Source of the DNA: Paulinella micropora
Taxonomy: Eukaryota; Cercozoa; Imbricatea; Euglyphida; Paulinellidae
Direction of reading: 5' to 3'
DNA: 64,000 nucleotides
Assembly: GCA_019918135.1 (NCBI GenBank)
Contig: WBZZ01002737.1
Span: 137,501-201,500 of the forward strand
In this document: piece by piece, positions 30,871 to 42,464 of the stretch
Numbering within the stretch: the stretch's first letter is position 1
Layout: every line of letters starts with the position of its first letter
Position numbers and translations under genes: made by a program
Notes under the pieces: model-generated
What the model saw: only the letters and a program-made list of their open reading frames with translations
What the model was told of the DNA's origin: nothing
The model's database searches: none

Positions 30871-33855
30871 ACTTTAGGTATGCCATGCTGAGGGAGCAAG
30901 GCGCCGATATATGTGGCACACCGTGGTGGTGGCTACGGAGTCTTTGCTGATAAATACCTTCCTCCTTCTTTTCAGCTTGGGCTCCTCGAACCAGGAGGAA
31001 AGTCTTTGCGTGCTGCAGATCATGCTGCATTTTCTGATCATTTCACTATGAAAATTGGGAGTTCCCTGCAAACAGGGATGCATCCAATTAAATTCATTAA
31101 CGAATCGAGCAGGAATGCAATGCATCTCATCAACTCTTCATCGCAAGGGTTCAACAAGCTCGACGAGGACACTTGCCGACCGAACGTGAAGGTAAATTAT
31201 GTTAGTTGTTACATACATCCATGCAATGTAAGTTTTTGTTACGTGTGTTGTATTTTTTCTATAAATATTGTTGTAAATAATGTCAGGTCAGCAAGGGTAC
31301 TCCTATTGTGACTGTCACCACCGCAATATCGAAAGATCAAGAGATTTTGCTCAGCTATGCGCCTAATCCAGACCTAGAGATAGCTACGCTGCCAAGCGAT
31401 GCACATCCGGTCTGGTTGAAAGAGGCTGCCAAGGAAAGAGCTAAAATCCCAGTTTTCCTGTTCGAGACTGACATTGGTCATGTATGTTTCATCGTTCCTG
31501 AGAAAGAACATCCGCTTCCACTTAAGTCAATTTCCTTGCTTCATGAAGCAAAGGTTGAACTTTTAGCGTCGGTCAGCAGTATTAGTTCTGATGGAAAGCA
31601 ACCGCTCTCCAGGTCATCATCTATTCCGCCGGAAAAAAAGAGGAAGCTTCTCGACAGCGTGTCCTCAATTTCAGATAGTCGCCGCACGCTTCTGCCCAGG
31701 GAAAGCTCGGACATTACAGTCATCACAGAAAAATCAAGTTTGAGTGATGCACAGGTAAAAAATAAATAAATGAAAATTATTACTGAGAAGATTCTTTTTT
31801 ACAGGCCGGTGTTCCTGACGTTGATGCTAACCTCGACAGCTGGAAACAGTCAGACAGTTCTACTGTCACTACAGGATATGATGTTAGTAGCTGCAGCAGC
31901 TCTAGACTATATCTTCCTACTGGCTCCATGGTAATTTTTTTTCTCTACCTGTCTATGTTCATGCTGGTTAATGTTCATAAGCGATCTTGTTTGCGTAGAA
32001 CGTCGACGAAGAGTGTTCAGATACGGATTCAAACGGTGATGCTGCATCTATCAACCCTGGATTGCTTCCTCCTCTGGTCTGCGTGGACGATGCGGAATTA
32101 TCCAACGAGCTTCGATTGAACTTCGACGAGCTTATGGAATCGAATGAGCTGTTGTATAACATCATGAGATTATCACCAATTCCTTACAGCAGACCACGTA
32201 AGAATCCAACGCGCCCCTACACGATGAAAAGTCGCACGAAAGGTGCAGTGAAGCTTCAGAGACCGTCTGCGCTCCAAAAACTGTTGGGGATTACCTTCGC
32301 CGACTTGGACAGGGAAGTTAAGTCTGTCTGCTGCAAAAAGTGGAAGTGTTATTCATTTATCGACACGCGTGATGTGCTTTACACGAGAGCGAAGAATGCG
32401 TCATCGTCTCTCAGTGAGCTTTATTCTTGGGCAGCTTCGCAGCTTGAATCGTTTCAAACAAAAACTGGATCGTTTCAGTATATGTATTTAACGGAGGCTG
32501 TGTGCAAAGTAGCCTGGCAGCGTATCTACGGGATCGGTGATAAAGTTTTGTCAAGAGCACACAAACTTCTTGCAAATAACACGAAGGTTTTGACAAAAAG
32601 CTACTCAACCGTTCCTGAAACAGAAGATGTGATAGCAGTATTACTCTGCGAGAAGTTCATGGAGAGTTACCCGGAGATATGCAGCGACGGAATATGGAGG
32701 ATGCAAGAAATGGCTCAGGACGCAGGAGTCCAAAACTATGTTCGCGAGAATTGGAAAGATATGTGCCTTCGGTTTGGTTGTTCGAAACGAGTTGATCCAA
32801 ATAATCCTCCGACAGACAATACGATCAACAAAGTTTGGCGCATGGATTTTCCGCACGTCAAGTTTGTCAGAGGTATTATGCATATTTTCGTTATCATTAC
32901 TTATTACAGGTTTGTTTTGCAGAAGGAGATTTCTCAAAATGCGAGATCTGCACAGAGCTTGCTGCTGATCATTCTAACGGTTTCAGGACTGAAGTAGAAG
33001 CTCAAGAATGGCGTCGCCGTAGCAGGCTTCATCACAAAATTCACAGGGCGTGCCGCGTTGCCAGCATGCAGCGCAAGAAGGCAGCACCAGCAGATTTTGC
33101 TGCCACAGTCATATCAGCCGATATGAAACCGCCAGTGAAGATCCCATCTTGCCGCCGCGCCGCGAAAGATTTCAAAGGAAAAATTGTGTTTCGCCTTTGC
33201 GTTGGAATCAATACCTGCTACACTACCGATACGCATTTTATTCTGACTGACGTACCTTGAAGGCGCGGTAGAACACGGCGCGAACAGCAACATTACTATG
33301 CTTGCCGCACTTTTACATTGGCAACTTTGGAACCCTCGCACAATGCAAGCGTGGAAATTATATCTTGAGTGGGACGGAGCTGGTGATAACACCGCGTGGG
33401 CGATGCTGGGTTTCCTTGGGCTCAATGTCGTTGACAGAGGAATCCGTTTCCAAGTAGAGTCACATCGCAAGCCACCAGGGCACGGGCACGATGGAGATGA
33501 TCAGGAATTTTGAGTTATGGATATCGGGTGGAAGAGCACCTTCCTGACAACTAACATCGCTCAAGCGTTATTAAAGCTCATTCTTGCATTCAAGAAGCAG
33601 CACAAGAAGAGGCATGTGCTGGTTGTTCTCGGATGTAACTACGACTGGATGACTCATTTTAGCCCGTGTATGAACAAGAGTTTCAAAAACTACAACAAAC
33701 CCTTGGCATATAGAATCACCAAGAAAGATCCTGACGCTTTGCCGACTGTAGAGATCGCTACTTGGGGAGACGCACAGGATTTTCATGGAGTGCGTGATGA
33801 TCCCAGAAAAGAACCGATCAATTTGTTTATCGGACGCCCCGGTAATAATATTATC

Positions 33856-33955
33856 TATCTTTCTCTTTCTCTCTCTCTCTCTCTCTATCTATCTCTCTCT
33901 CTCTCTCTCTCTTTCTCTCGTTCTATCTATCTATCTATCTCTCTCTCTATTTATG
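33856..33955. repeat. (CT)n/(TATC)n microsatellite in an intron
   Basis: A pyrimidine tract between a possible donor (GTAATAATA, 33841) and an acceptor (TGACAG, 33960). It is in the same place in the right copy with a different length. Confidence 0.7.
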
Positions 33956-34965
33956 ACAGCGACCGACATGCCTCCCAAGCTTCCAGTCGGCTACTTCGTC
34001 AATCCGCGCCTGAAGAAGGATATTCATGCTTTGGCTACTAAATACCTAGGACCGGATGAGCGAGCACATGTGGAGGAAATGTTAGCAGGTGGAAATTTGA
34101 ACAGAGTAGAGGTGGATGGAGATTACTTCGAAGGCGGCCAGCCCGGCCGTCCTGCTCATATGTCCTGTGTCGATGCAAAAGGCAAGGAATGGAGAGCAGA
34201 ATTTCGATTTATCGACGAGCTACCTGTAAATTGGATGGAGTTGCCTCAAGAACGACAGGAGAAAATGAACGCACTTACGCGTTTGACCGATGAAGAGCTG
34301 CTGTCCTTACCACGCACTTATTCTGTTAATGAAGGACGTCCTCCAGCTCACCCGAGATGGCGTGGTGCAAGACAGCTTACTAGCGAAGAAAAGCAGGAGC
34401 AGGATTTAGCATTTGGAAATGCTTCTGAGCCTTGGCGGAAAATTCTCACGTTGCTAAGATCGTCAGAGGAAAAAAAGCAATTTGCGTCCAAGCAGATGGT
34501 AGTTAGCGAATTGAAATCATGGATGAGAATGCATGGTGCTGCAACGCAAAACTCCGATCGGAAACAGTTCAAGAAGGCAGAGCTTATTGAACAAGCGTGG
34601 AACCATTTCGAACGATGCGACTGTGGGTTCCCTGAGGAAGAAGAGCTTGGTGCTGCTCAGCCTGCAGAACCAGTGGCAGATTCAGAGGATGACTTATCTG
34701 ATACTTCATCTTCCAGTTCATCAACTGACTCATCGTCTGATCGATCTTCTGGTTCAGAGGAAGAAAAGCATGGTATTAGTTTTCTTCTTCTTCTTCTTCT
34801 TCTTCTTCTTCTTCTTCTTCTTCTTCTTCTTCTTCTTCTTCTTCTTCTCCTCCTTAACATGATGCTATCCATATTGTAGATGATTCAGATCGCTCCGACG
34901 CAAGTTGGAGAATGCGTAACTCAGGAATCCGTTTGCGCGGACGTCGCCGCGCACGTCGTGCTGCG

Positions 34966-35020
34966 GGTGGACGTGGACGTGGACGTGGACGTGGACGTGG
35001 ACGTGGACGTGGACGTGGTC
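34966..35020 (+). repeat. (GGACGT)n hexamer tandem repeat encoding (Arg-Gly)n
   Basis: At least eight hexamers in frame give an RGG-like tail, typical of RNA-binding low-complexity ends. Confidence 0.8.
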
Positions 35021-35269
35021 GTATGTGATTATTTTTTTTGAAGGAATTTTTCTGGGTCAGACTTTTTTCATAATGGTTTTTGTCTAGGGCAACTGCAACT
35101 GTAACGCTTCTTCTAAAAACTGAAATTAGAAATTTGTTTAACTCTGATAATGCACCAGAATCTGATGTGAAGCGTCCTCCCTCCGACCAACCCCCCCCCT
35201 CCCCCCCCCCTCCCCCCTCTACGTACCAGCATACGTCACAGCGGGCAAACAGAATTTTTTGAAGGTAAA

Positions 35270-35620
35270 ACCATGTCTTAATATAGTAAAATGCTTAATA
35301 TAAGCAAGAATAAACAGTAAAAGCAAATTCTGCATGTTCGGCATTGTTATCATCATAGATTCATGGTAGCCGGGACTATGAAAAAGTAGAAAAATTACCG
35401 TGTCGGACCGGTTCCTGCCCACCTCTGAAGATGAAGTTAAAGTGTATTACAATGAATAAAAACATATTTTAATATTATTTTTATATGTTCTGCAATCAGG
35501 GAATTCATTTCCTTTCATTTCCTTACGTTTTCAAAAAAATCCATATACTTCATCGAAAATTTCGGAAAAAGGGATACCCTCAAGATTGTCGAATGTTTAG
35601 TTATATTAGACAAACAAACG
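35270..35620 (+). repeat. 3' module shared by two gene-bearing elements, copy 1
   Basis: Contains CCGTGTCGGACCGGTTCCTG and ends near GAATGTTTAGTTATAT. The same block is at 47390-47700 (inverted arm) and, with about ten per cent differences, at 61795-62155, each time after a C-run and a gene end. Confidence 0.75.
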
Positions 35621-38600
35621 CAAACATAACACCAACCACATCAAAACAAGCCTATCGCTCGAGCTATCATGCCAATCACTCACACAATCAACAAGTAAAA
35701 GTAAATAGATATAAACTTCATGACAAAGCGACCAAAGCACATCAAGATATGATATCAACATAGTACGTATTACTCGCAAAACAATAATCTCGCCAACATA
35801 AGAACAATGGCACAGACGTCATCAAACCCAGCCATGACATACTAAAATGCAAGCCAATCATATCAGGCCATGCCATGCGAGATAAACACATAATTTATGT
35901 AAGCGGTAACAAAAAATAAGAACAGAAAACAAACTTAGTTATGGTATGCTGAACGACAACAAAAAAACAACATGGACGATATTTGAATTACAAAACGACC
36001 ATTACAAGTCAAAACGAAGCAAAAACCAGCAAATGATCAACAATATGCAATAAACAGCCCTAGCTATGCTTATCGCTCATTTACCGCCGCTTAACTGTCT
36101 ACACGCCCCCTCATCTTGCCTATGTCCTAGTCACATATGTGTATATAAGCTATATACATGACACATGAGTTATGCAACGCACTAACACACATGATGCACG
36201 TCCCGCGCTGCGCAAACATGCAACATTTGTCAATAAGGCACATACGTGTTAAGCATATTGTTTTTACTTTAATTTCTGATTCCTGATTCGTCTTAGTCTA
36301 TCTTGTCTGACGTGACGCTCCTGTCTAAGCTACCAGCTGACATATACATCGCATTGACATTGTAATTATCCCCACCATGACAAAATACCATACAAACACG
36401 CGCAAAACATCCCTGCTCATGTTTCATACAGTCATTTATCACCAAACATCGCTATGCAAAGCACACAAGAAAATTAGTACATGACAAACTAATATCCTTG
36501 AATTCGCGCTATATACTTCTGCATTACAGCTGTACTGCTTCTATCCTGAGCTGTTATAGCTATCCACTAACTATGCAGATGGAAAAACTACTCTGGGTCA
36601 ATTAAATTATCTGCTTTTTACATTAAAACTTGTTTTAGAGTTAAATCAGTGACATAGAGCATCATCAGCCAACCATAGACCATCGATACCGGCAAACGCA
36701 CCATATCGCCTGTCTACCTGGCTATCCTCGCAACTACAACACAATTCAACCCTAGTTGAGCTAACCCCAGCTAGCCTGCTGCGCTATATACTCCCAATCT
36801 AGCCTTGAGTACTATTAGTTACTACAGCACCCGCTTTAGTTACCTTAGAAACTCATTCCTTAGAACTAGACTCTCGTACAGCCTGCGCCTCCCTCGCTAA
36901 GTTACTCAACAACTGTTCTAAGACTAGCTTCTGCGACTACTTGGCTAATCTTAGCTCGCTTTAGTACTATTACTCCCTCCTAGTACTAATGCCTGTGTCC
37001 TAGACACCCCCCGAGCTCCTAGACCGCAGCTATCTTACTTTAGCTGTCAGCCATACCTATAGCTATCCGCCATCATGCCCACCTGTATGTTAAGACATAC
37101 GCCATCGCGCAGACCCCGTGGAAAAAGGTCTCTCTGATAGCAATAGTTCAATACACGACTACTCACTACTCCCTAGACAACAACTCGCAGCAACTACCGA
37201 TCAAAAGACAACATGTAACATAGCTCTGCAACCATATGACCATCATACGTACACGAGTACGCACGCGGACTGACAGAACAAATCCTGTCTGCTGCATTAC
37301 CACGCTACACGCTGCAAACACTGTCGAAATGATAACAATACTTACTACCAATAAAATAGGTGACCAAACCATCTCACAGCTATAAGACTAATCGATCTAA
37401 GCTGATTACCGACTTATTACCTTAGGAATTAATGTTATGTCTACGTTACGAGGCTAGCATTAAATTAACTTCCTTGACAGCTACTAGCTCTCTGCTTACT
37501 TCCTTCCTTAGCTAAGTATTAGTTCTAGCTCAGATTAGGGTTACTAAAGCACTTTAGAAAAACTCTCAGCACACTGCGCGACATAGCCCCGCCGCAGTGC
37601 CACGCCAAGACACATGCCTCGTCCTACTCGGCGCTAACTAATCTAAGGCCCTGCGGCTAAAGCTATGCTTTTCTATCCCTTAAGCAAAAGCCTGCTGCTA
37701 TCGCCCTAAACTGAATTATGCGATAATGTATCAATGCTGCCTGACTGCCTCACAACCTAAAGGCTATCCTGCTGCTATGGACTAGACGCACACACGCAAA
37801 CACCCAGGCATTCCCCACACATGAGTAGTAATCATACGTTCATGCGCAAACAAAGCCAAGAGCGCATATAAGTAGACAATGCTCCTCTATATCTGTCTAT
37901 CTACCCCCCTCTCACTTATCTATCACTATCGTATGCGTGTATGATGTAACATGATGTGACCGGAAAAAGAGGTGAAGTCATGCGTGAGAAGGTCATATGA
38001 CTAAAACATTACAACATGAAAGTTTCATATTATGACAAATCAATCAACAACCTACATACAGACTCATCATCAGTGCATGCATCAATGAGGACACATGCTA
38101 TGCTAGAGACAGACAATCATACATTTGAACAAGAACATCACTGTCTTGACAATATACTTGCTCTCTCCACCCTCTGTCGTAAGACTATCACGCTGTACTG
38201 ACGTCTGTATTGATTGTCGCTGCTCGCTGACTATCCTGACTACACACATATAGCTATTATTTAGTAAATTAAGAACTGACTGTTAGTTATGCTATGGTTA
38301 TTCGTTCTTGTGCTAATAGTGTCTCTCTCTCTCTCTTAACTTGACTTACGCTGACTACAGTCTAGACACACAACACAACGCGCATATGTATATCTGAGCT
38401 ATCAACCACAACAAACATGCCTCACTAGCCTATCTGTCGTCTAGCTATGTGTAACATGCCTGCAAACCCACAAACAAACATAAGCACTGCTTATCCTTGC
38501 CTGCCTAAGCATGTCGAGCTCCTGCTGCGCTCTTACTGCCTATGCACATGACATGTCACTACACACAATCAAGTCATTGTTAAAACATGACGCATGCATC

Positions 38601-39480
38601 CACTAACTTTCCTAGTAGTTGCGCACGCCCTATCTGCCAACATACAGTAAGCATAAACATAAAACAAAGTGACATTGAACAACTATACCGACTTAATTGA
38701 CACATTCATACAGACACATGTCTGGTCCTTTTGAATACATTGACTCAACACCACGCAATACATACATGGCTGTCTGTCGCCTTATCTGTGTCTGCGTTAG
38801 CTATTCTATGCAGCTTAGCATTCTTGTTCTATGCAGCTTACCATTCTTTACAGCTAGTTTACTTCTGCTAACTGTCTAGCTTGGTAGCTTACTGCTTACA
38901 CAGCTCGTTCTTGCTATGTTTTGTGGCTCTGACTCATCTCACCCCCCTTTTGCCTATCCGCTAGACTACCTGCCGTTAGAGTGGATAGTGGATGGGTAAA
39001 AATAAATCTGGTGGCTCTATACTCTCTCCTGCGTTTTTCTACTCTCTGTAGCTATCTGGCTATTTACTATTACTTAATCTAAACTACAGAAATACAGCAA
39101 ACATTAGGAAGAGAATACTTACCTGTTTCCCGGAGTCATGACTGACGACACAATGAATATTGTGTCCATCTAACCTGACCTTCACTGTTCTATCGTTAGT
39201 ACCTCTACTGCTAGCTAGCTATCGGGGTAATACTATGGTAGCAATACAACGAGTGATGTAGAATTTTACAAACACACACGTACAACAACGCCCCAACAAC
39301 TATTAACATAGGTATGTAGCTGAATGAAATGTAGATCAAGCAAAGACACATACATCACTGTCATCATGCAACACAATTCAATGCGACACACGACAACAAC
39401 ATTCCTAGCTATCTCGCTGTCTAGTATGTCACTGTGCTGTAAAGGAAACATATTATTTAGCACATAGTATATATAATATG
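35621..39480. other. Gene-free host sequence
   Basis: No convincing coding sequence on either strand; only short chance frames. The composition is rich in CTAG/AGCTA-like words and is uniform across the inverted-repeat boundary at 37904, so 37905-39480 looks like the natural continuation of the left arm. Confidence 0.6.
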
Positions 39481-39559
39481 CTATTATATAATATAGTAAG
39501 ACTAAATAACCGCTGCAAAATGGGTAACAAGTGTGACACAAATGTGACATAATATGACA

Positions 39560-40276
39560 CAAATACTTTGAGGTAAAATGTCGTCAGTCAAATAAAACCT
39601 AAATACATTATTTGAATTGGCGGACAGTCTTTTGCCATACTCCGACCAGCTTCCATCGTAGATAACAGAGCCAAACGGGATTTTGTTAGCGGTATATATT
39701 TCTTGGATCACATGGTTATCACCTTCGCCAATGAGGTCCGACTGTAGATATAATGTTTTTTCACCAGTTAATATTATGACGTTTGGAGACCTAATGGTAT
39801 TATTAGCGAAGAAATATGTTCAGTCGCGGTCAAAACCCATTACTTCGTGAATACGTGTTTCGGTGTCAAATATAAACCGTGGTTGAATTCCTAGGTTGCC
39901 CGCTACGGTAAATAATAACTTGCCGTCTTCTGGGTCAGTGTTTGTATTGTTGCTCGTTATCGTGTATGTGTAATTGTTGGGGCTTTCTGCGGTTAGCACC
40001 TCGGCCAGCTTATTTTTTTAAGTTATTCATCGTGTAGTTGCCCTCGGGTATCGTAATGAGTGCCTCGTATCCATCTTCACTCAGAGTAAAAGTGTTGTAA
40101 GGACTTGCCACGGAGTAATACGATTTCGGAACATACATATGTAAAATTTTACAATGTGTCGGGTTGTCTAACCCTTTCATATCAATGGAGTGAGTGAAAT
40201 CACTGTCCGTGCCGTTTATCCTATTTTTGCTATTTATGTAATAGATACCACTACTTCGCCCGCCTCTATAATCCAT
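39560..40276 (-). pseudogene. Penton-like minor capsid protein, 3'-truncated and broken
   Basis: From the ATG at 40276: SSGIYYINSKNRINGT, then CKILHMYVPKSYYSVASPYN and a GNYTMNN segment, a pattern I associate with the minor capsid (penton-like) proteins of PLVs and large DNA viruses. A one-base change in an A-run near 40018 shifts the frame; it continues with LAEVLTAES, then an in-frame TGA at 39820-39822, and fades near 39560, where non-viral DNA begins. In the virus this gene would be followed by the MCP, whose C-terminal part is in segment A. Confidence 0.55.
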
Positions 40277-40346
40277 CGCACCTCCAATTGAGTTTATATA
40301 TAGGAAAATATATTTTTGTTTTTATTTGAATATTTACTGGCGGGGT

Positions 40347-42041
40347 CTAAATGTATGTGTCAAAACCGTAGCCGTTCTGTGATTTCAATTCCTCCGCCTC
40401 CTTCTCTTTCAAATCAGTCCATCCGCTGGCAAATTTAAAACGGGTTCCTTTCGCCCGCTCTAAAAGAAAACGCATTGAGTGCCATCCGCATGTATCACTC
40501 GTATCACTCTGTTGTTTTACTTGATTAACATTCATTAATAAATAACTATCAGGACGACTTTTATCTAACAGCTGTTTCATTTGTTGCTGGAAAAGTTCAG
40601 TCGGCTCATATTCGGCTAGCGGGTCATAAACTTCAACAGCCCTGTCTCCATTAAAAGAAATCCAAACTGCCATCCAGTGCGAGCCTCCTTGATTATGGCG
40701 GTCTAAGTTCATTATGAAGCCGTATCGCTTTCTGCTTCCAGGGTTCAAAGTGTTGAGCTGGTCGCTGGGAACTGTACCGAGAAACCACTTATGTTTTTTC
40801 ATAATCTCATTTATTTCGTGCGTCATTAAGCCTCTATTATCCCCTAAGGTGGGGGTGCGGGGGCCTGCCCCTGCTGTTCCATCTTGTGGAGCGTCGTTTT
40901 CTAAGGGTGGTGGTTGTGTATCTTCTTGTTGTTGGTCTGGGGGTGGTGTGTCTGGTGGTGGTGCTTGTTGTTGGTCGGGTGCTTGTTGTTGGTATGGGGG
41001 TGGTGCTTGTCCCTGTGTCAACTCAAATATAAGCTGTTTAGCCTGTGGTGAATTAGGGGTTTGTTGTTGTATTGGCGGTTGTTTTGTCTGGGGTGTTTTC
41101 TTTTCTTTTAGAAGTTTATCTAGTGTGTCCCATCCATCCTCAGGAGAAGTTATTTTTTCTGTAAATTTTTGAGTGTACAACCATTGTTTCAATGTCTCGG
41201 AATGATTTTTCTTTTTACCTTTTGGTTTTACAATTTTAATATCAATACCTGCTTTTATGAGACTGGATACTATGGCGTTTTGTTTAGGTTTTCCAGTATT
41301 TTTTCGTTGTAATCTCATACCCTCTGTAAACATAGCGTCAATGATTCTTTTTCTCTTTTCGTCTTTCAAATCTTTTGCTTGCTTGTTTACTTCATCAGTT
41401 ATATCAGTTATTCCGCTTGGAGATGATTTTGGAGTGTGTTTTTTTGGCGTTTTTTCTTCGACAGGTGCTGTTAATAGTCCTTGCTTAGTTCTCCGTTCTC
41501 TTAGTAGTTCCTTAATAAGTCGTTGCTCTTTCCTGAGTTCACGGTTCTTTTCTTCCTGTCTTTCCTTAGCCTCCGCCAGTTCTCTTTTATGTTCCCTATC
41601 CAACACCTCTTTTCTTTCCTTAGCATCGGCTATGTCTTTTCTTTCCTGCCTTTTCTTCTCCGCTTCTGCTTCTTCTCGTGCTGACTTTTCCTTTTTATCG
41701 ATAGCCTCAATACCTTCATACTTTTCTTGTTTAAGTTTGTCTAAGTGGTCTTGAATTGCGGTTCTTGTGTTCTGTTCAATCTCCGACAGGCTTTGAACCT
41801 TTCGTAAGTTTTCCTTCTTTGTCTTCGCCCTCTTCGGCCTGCCTAAATATTTCATAAATAGCTTAACAATTTGAAGCGTTGATAAGTCATTCGTTTTCTT
41901 TCCAAAGTTTAGATATGCTCGTTTGCCTTTTACTTTGATATATGGTCGACCATCCTTCGTTCTGTATATCCTTGGCGGTCGTTGCTTAAGTTTCTTTCGT
42001 CGCAGAGACTTCGCCTCCGCACCTCCTGATTTGGTTTTCAT
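40347..42041 (-). CDS. Adenain-type (C48-like) maturation cysteine protease with long N-terminal extension
   Basis: 564 residues, intact. The C-terminal protease domain (about residues 400-564) shows the catalytic set in adenovirus order: His in GGSHWMAVW (about H455), acidic residue in VYDPLAEY (D473), Gln in NVNQVKQQ (Q507) and Cys in DTCGWHSM (C518). The N-terminal part has a basic segment, then a long Lys/Glu coiled coil (about 85-200), then a Pro/Gln-rich linker (about 325-400), well beyond the 200 residues usual for adenain. It should cleave capsid precursors in virion maturation. It starts at an ATG after TATATAT. Confidence 0.88.
   Translation of the reverse strand: MKTKSGGAEAKSLRRKKLKQRPPRIYRTKDGRPYIKVKGKRAYLNFGKKTNDLSTLQIVKLFMKYLGRPKRAKTKKENLRKVQSLSEIEQNTRTAIQDHLDKLKQEKYEGIEAIDKKEKSAREEAEAEKKRQERKDIADAKERKEVLDREHKRELAEAKERQEEKNRELRKEQRLIKELLRERRTKQGLLTAPVEEKTPKKHTPKSSPSGITDITDEVNKQAKDLKDEKRKRIIDAMFTEGMRLQRKNTGKPKQNAIVSSLIKAGIDIKIVKPKGKKKNHSETLKQWLYTQKFTEKITSPEDGWDTLDKLLKEKKTPQTKQPPIQQQTPNSPQAKQLIFELTQGQAPPPYQQQAPDQQQAPPPDTPPPDQQQEDTQPPPLENDAPQDGTAGAGPRTPTLGDNRGLMTHEINEIMKKHKWFLGTVPSDQLNTLNPGSRKRYGFIMNLDRHNQGGSHWMAVWISFNGDRAVEVYDPLAEYEPTELFQQQMKQLLDKSRPDSYLLMNVNQVKQQSDTSDTCGWHSMRFLLERAKGTRFKFASGWTDLKEKEAEELKSQNGYGFDTYI
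42002..42026 (-). repeat. 25-base motif, copy 1 (inside protease gene start)
   Basis: Identical to 43291-43315. On the minus strand it starts GGAGGTGCGGAGGCGAAG. Here it is codons 5-13 of the protease gene. Confidence 0.8.
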
Positions 42042-42088
42042 ATATATACATTAATGTAAAAAAATAATAGAACGTTTAGTTTAATATT

Positions 42089-42409
42089 TTAAAATTTAAG
42101 TGCTCCACGGCCGCGCTGCTTGCCGTATCCCATATCGCTCGCAACCTTTTGAACTTTGCCAGCATAAGGAACTCCAACTCTATCCAAAGCTCCAGCGAAG
42201 CGAGAGATTGTTTTGTCCTTTTTCAAATAGTTATTAATATTCCTAAATGTATTGCCAACCTTTTCCCAATTTATTTTACCTCCCTTTTGCCCACAACCCT
42301 TTTGTTTCTTACGGCCAGTTTTCTTTTTTCCGCCCGCCATTGTGTTGGAGTTTCTTGTTATTTTTCCGACTGTTGGAATGACTTCAACCCTTGTTGTTTT
42401 CACGACCAT
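42089..42409 (-). CDS. Small basic virion-like protein
   Basis: 106 residues. A Lys/Gly-rich stretch (GGKKKTGRKKQKGCGQKGG) is followed by a helix and a C-terminal GVPYAGKVQKVASDMGYG with a final GRGALKF. Short basic proteins with Gly-rich ends sit between ATPase and protease genes in many PLVs and may be core or membrane-lytic virion components; this is inferred from position and composition. The frame is intact. Confidence 0.6.
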   Translation of the reverse strand: MVVKTTRVEVIPTVGKITRNSNTMAGGKKKTGRKKQKGCGQKGGKINWEKVGNTFRNINNYLKKDKTISRFAGALDRVGVPYAGKVQKVASDMGYGKQRGRGALKF

Positions 42410-42464
42410 TATAATATGTAGAAAAAAGTAATTAATAATAAATTACAAAAATCATTTATTAAAA

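Larger units (their letters stand above)
30898..35190 (+). pseudogene. SET-domain plus DUF7869-like transposase gene, left copy (spliced)
   Basis: Exons in order: a SET domain (30898-31190 and 31288-31410) with GGGYGVFADK, HPIKFINESSRNA and TVTTAISKDQEILLSY; a Ser-rich linker; a long conserved region (32062-32875); then, after an intron ending near 32910, CEICTEL, a basic helix, EHGANSNITMLAALL, YLEWDGAGDN and PPGHGHDGDDQEF, which match in order the DUF7869-type transposon domain ending GHTHEDIDQ. A Gln/Glu/Ser-rich tail, a (CTT)n intron and an (RG)n end follow. This copy has a 4-base insertion near 33245 and an in-frame TGA at 33511-33513. It would couple histone-lysine methyltransferase-like and transposase-like parts. 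SET is well supported; DUF7869 is from pattern memory. Confidence 0.6.
27531..37904. repeat. Left arm of a large inverted repeat
   Basis: This stretch recurs in reverse complement at 45055 to about 56000 with very high identity outside the SINE array and microsatellites. The inner boundary is sharp: 37904 pairs with 45055 (GACAATGCTCCTCTATATCT against its complement). The outer end lies in the (CTT/GAA)n tract where viral segment B joins. Confidence 0.85.

Noticed and set aside
34966..35020. CRISPR-like array from the regular short repeats
   Set aside because: Contiguous hexamers without spacers, inside a eukaryotic coding exon.
35621..39480. Short frames in the gene-free region, such as 37166-37372
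   Set aside because: Under 100 codons, with no motif, no splice-supported neighbours and no codon-like pattern.
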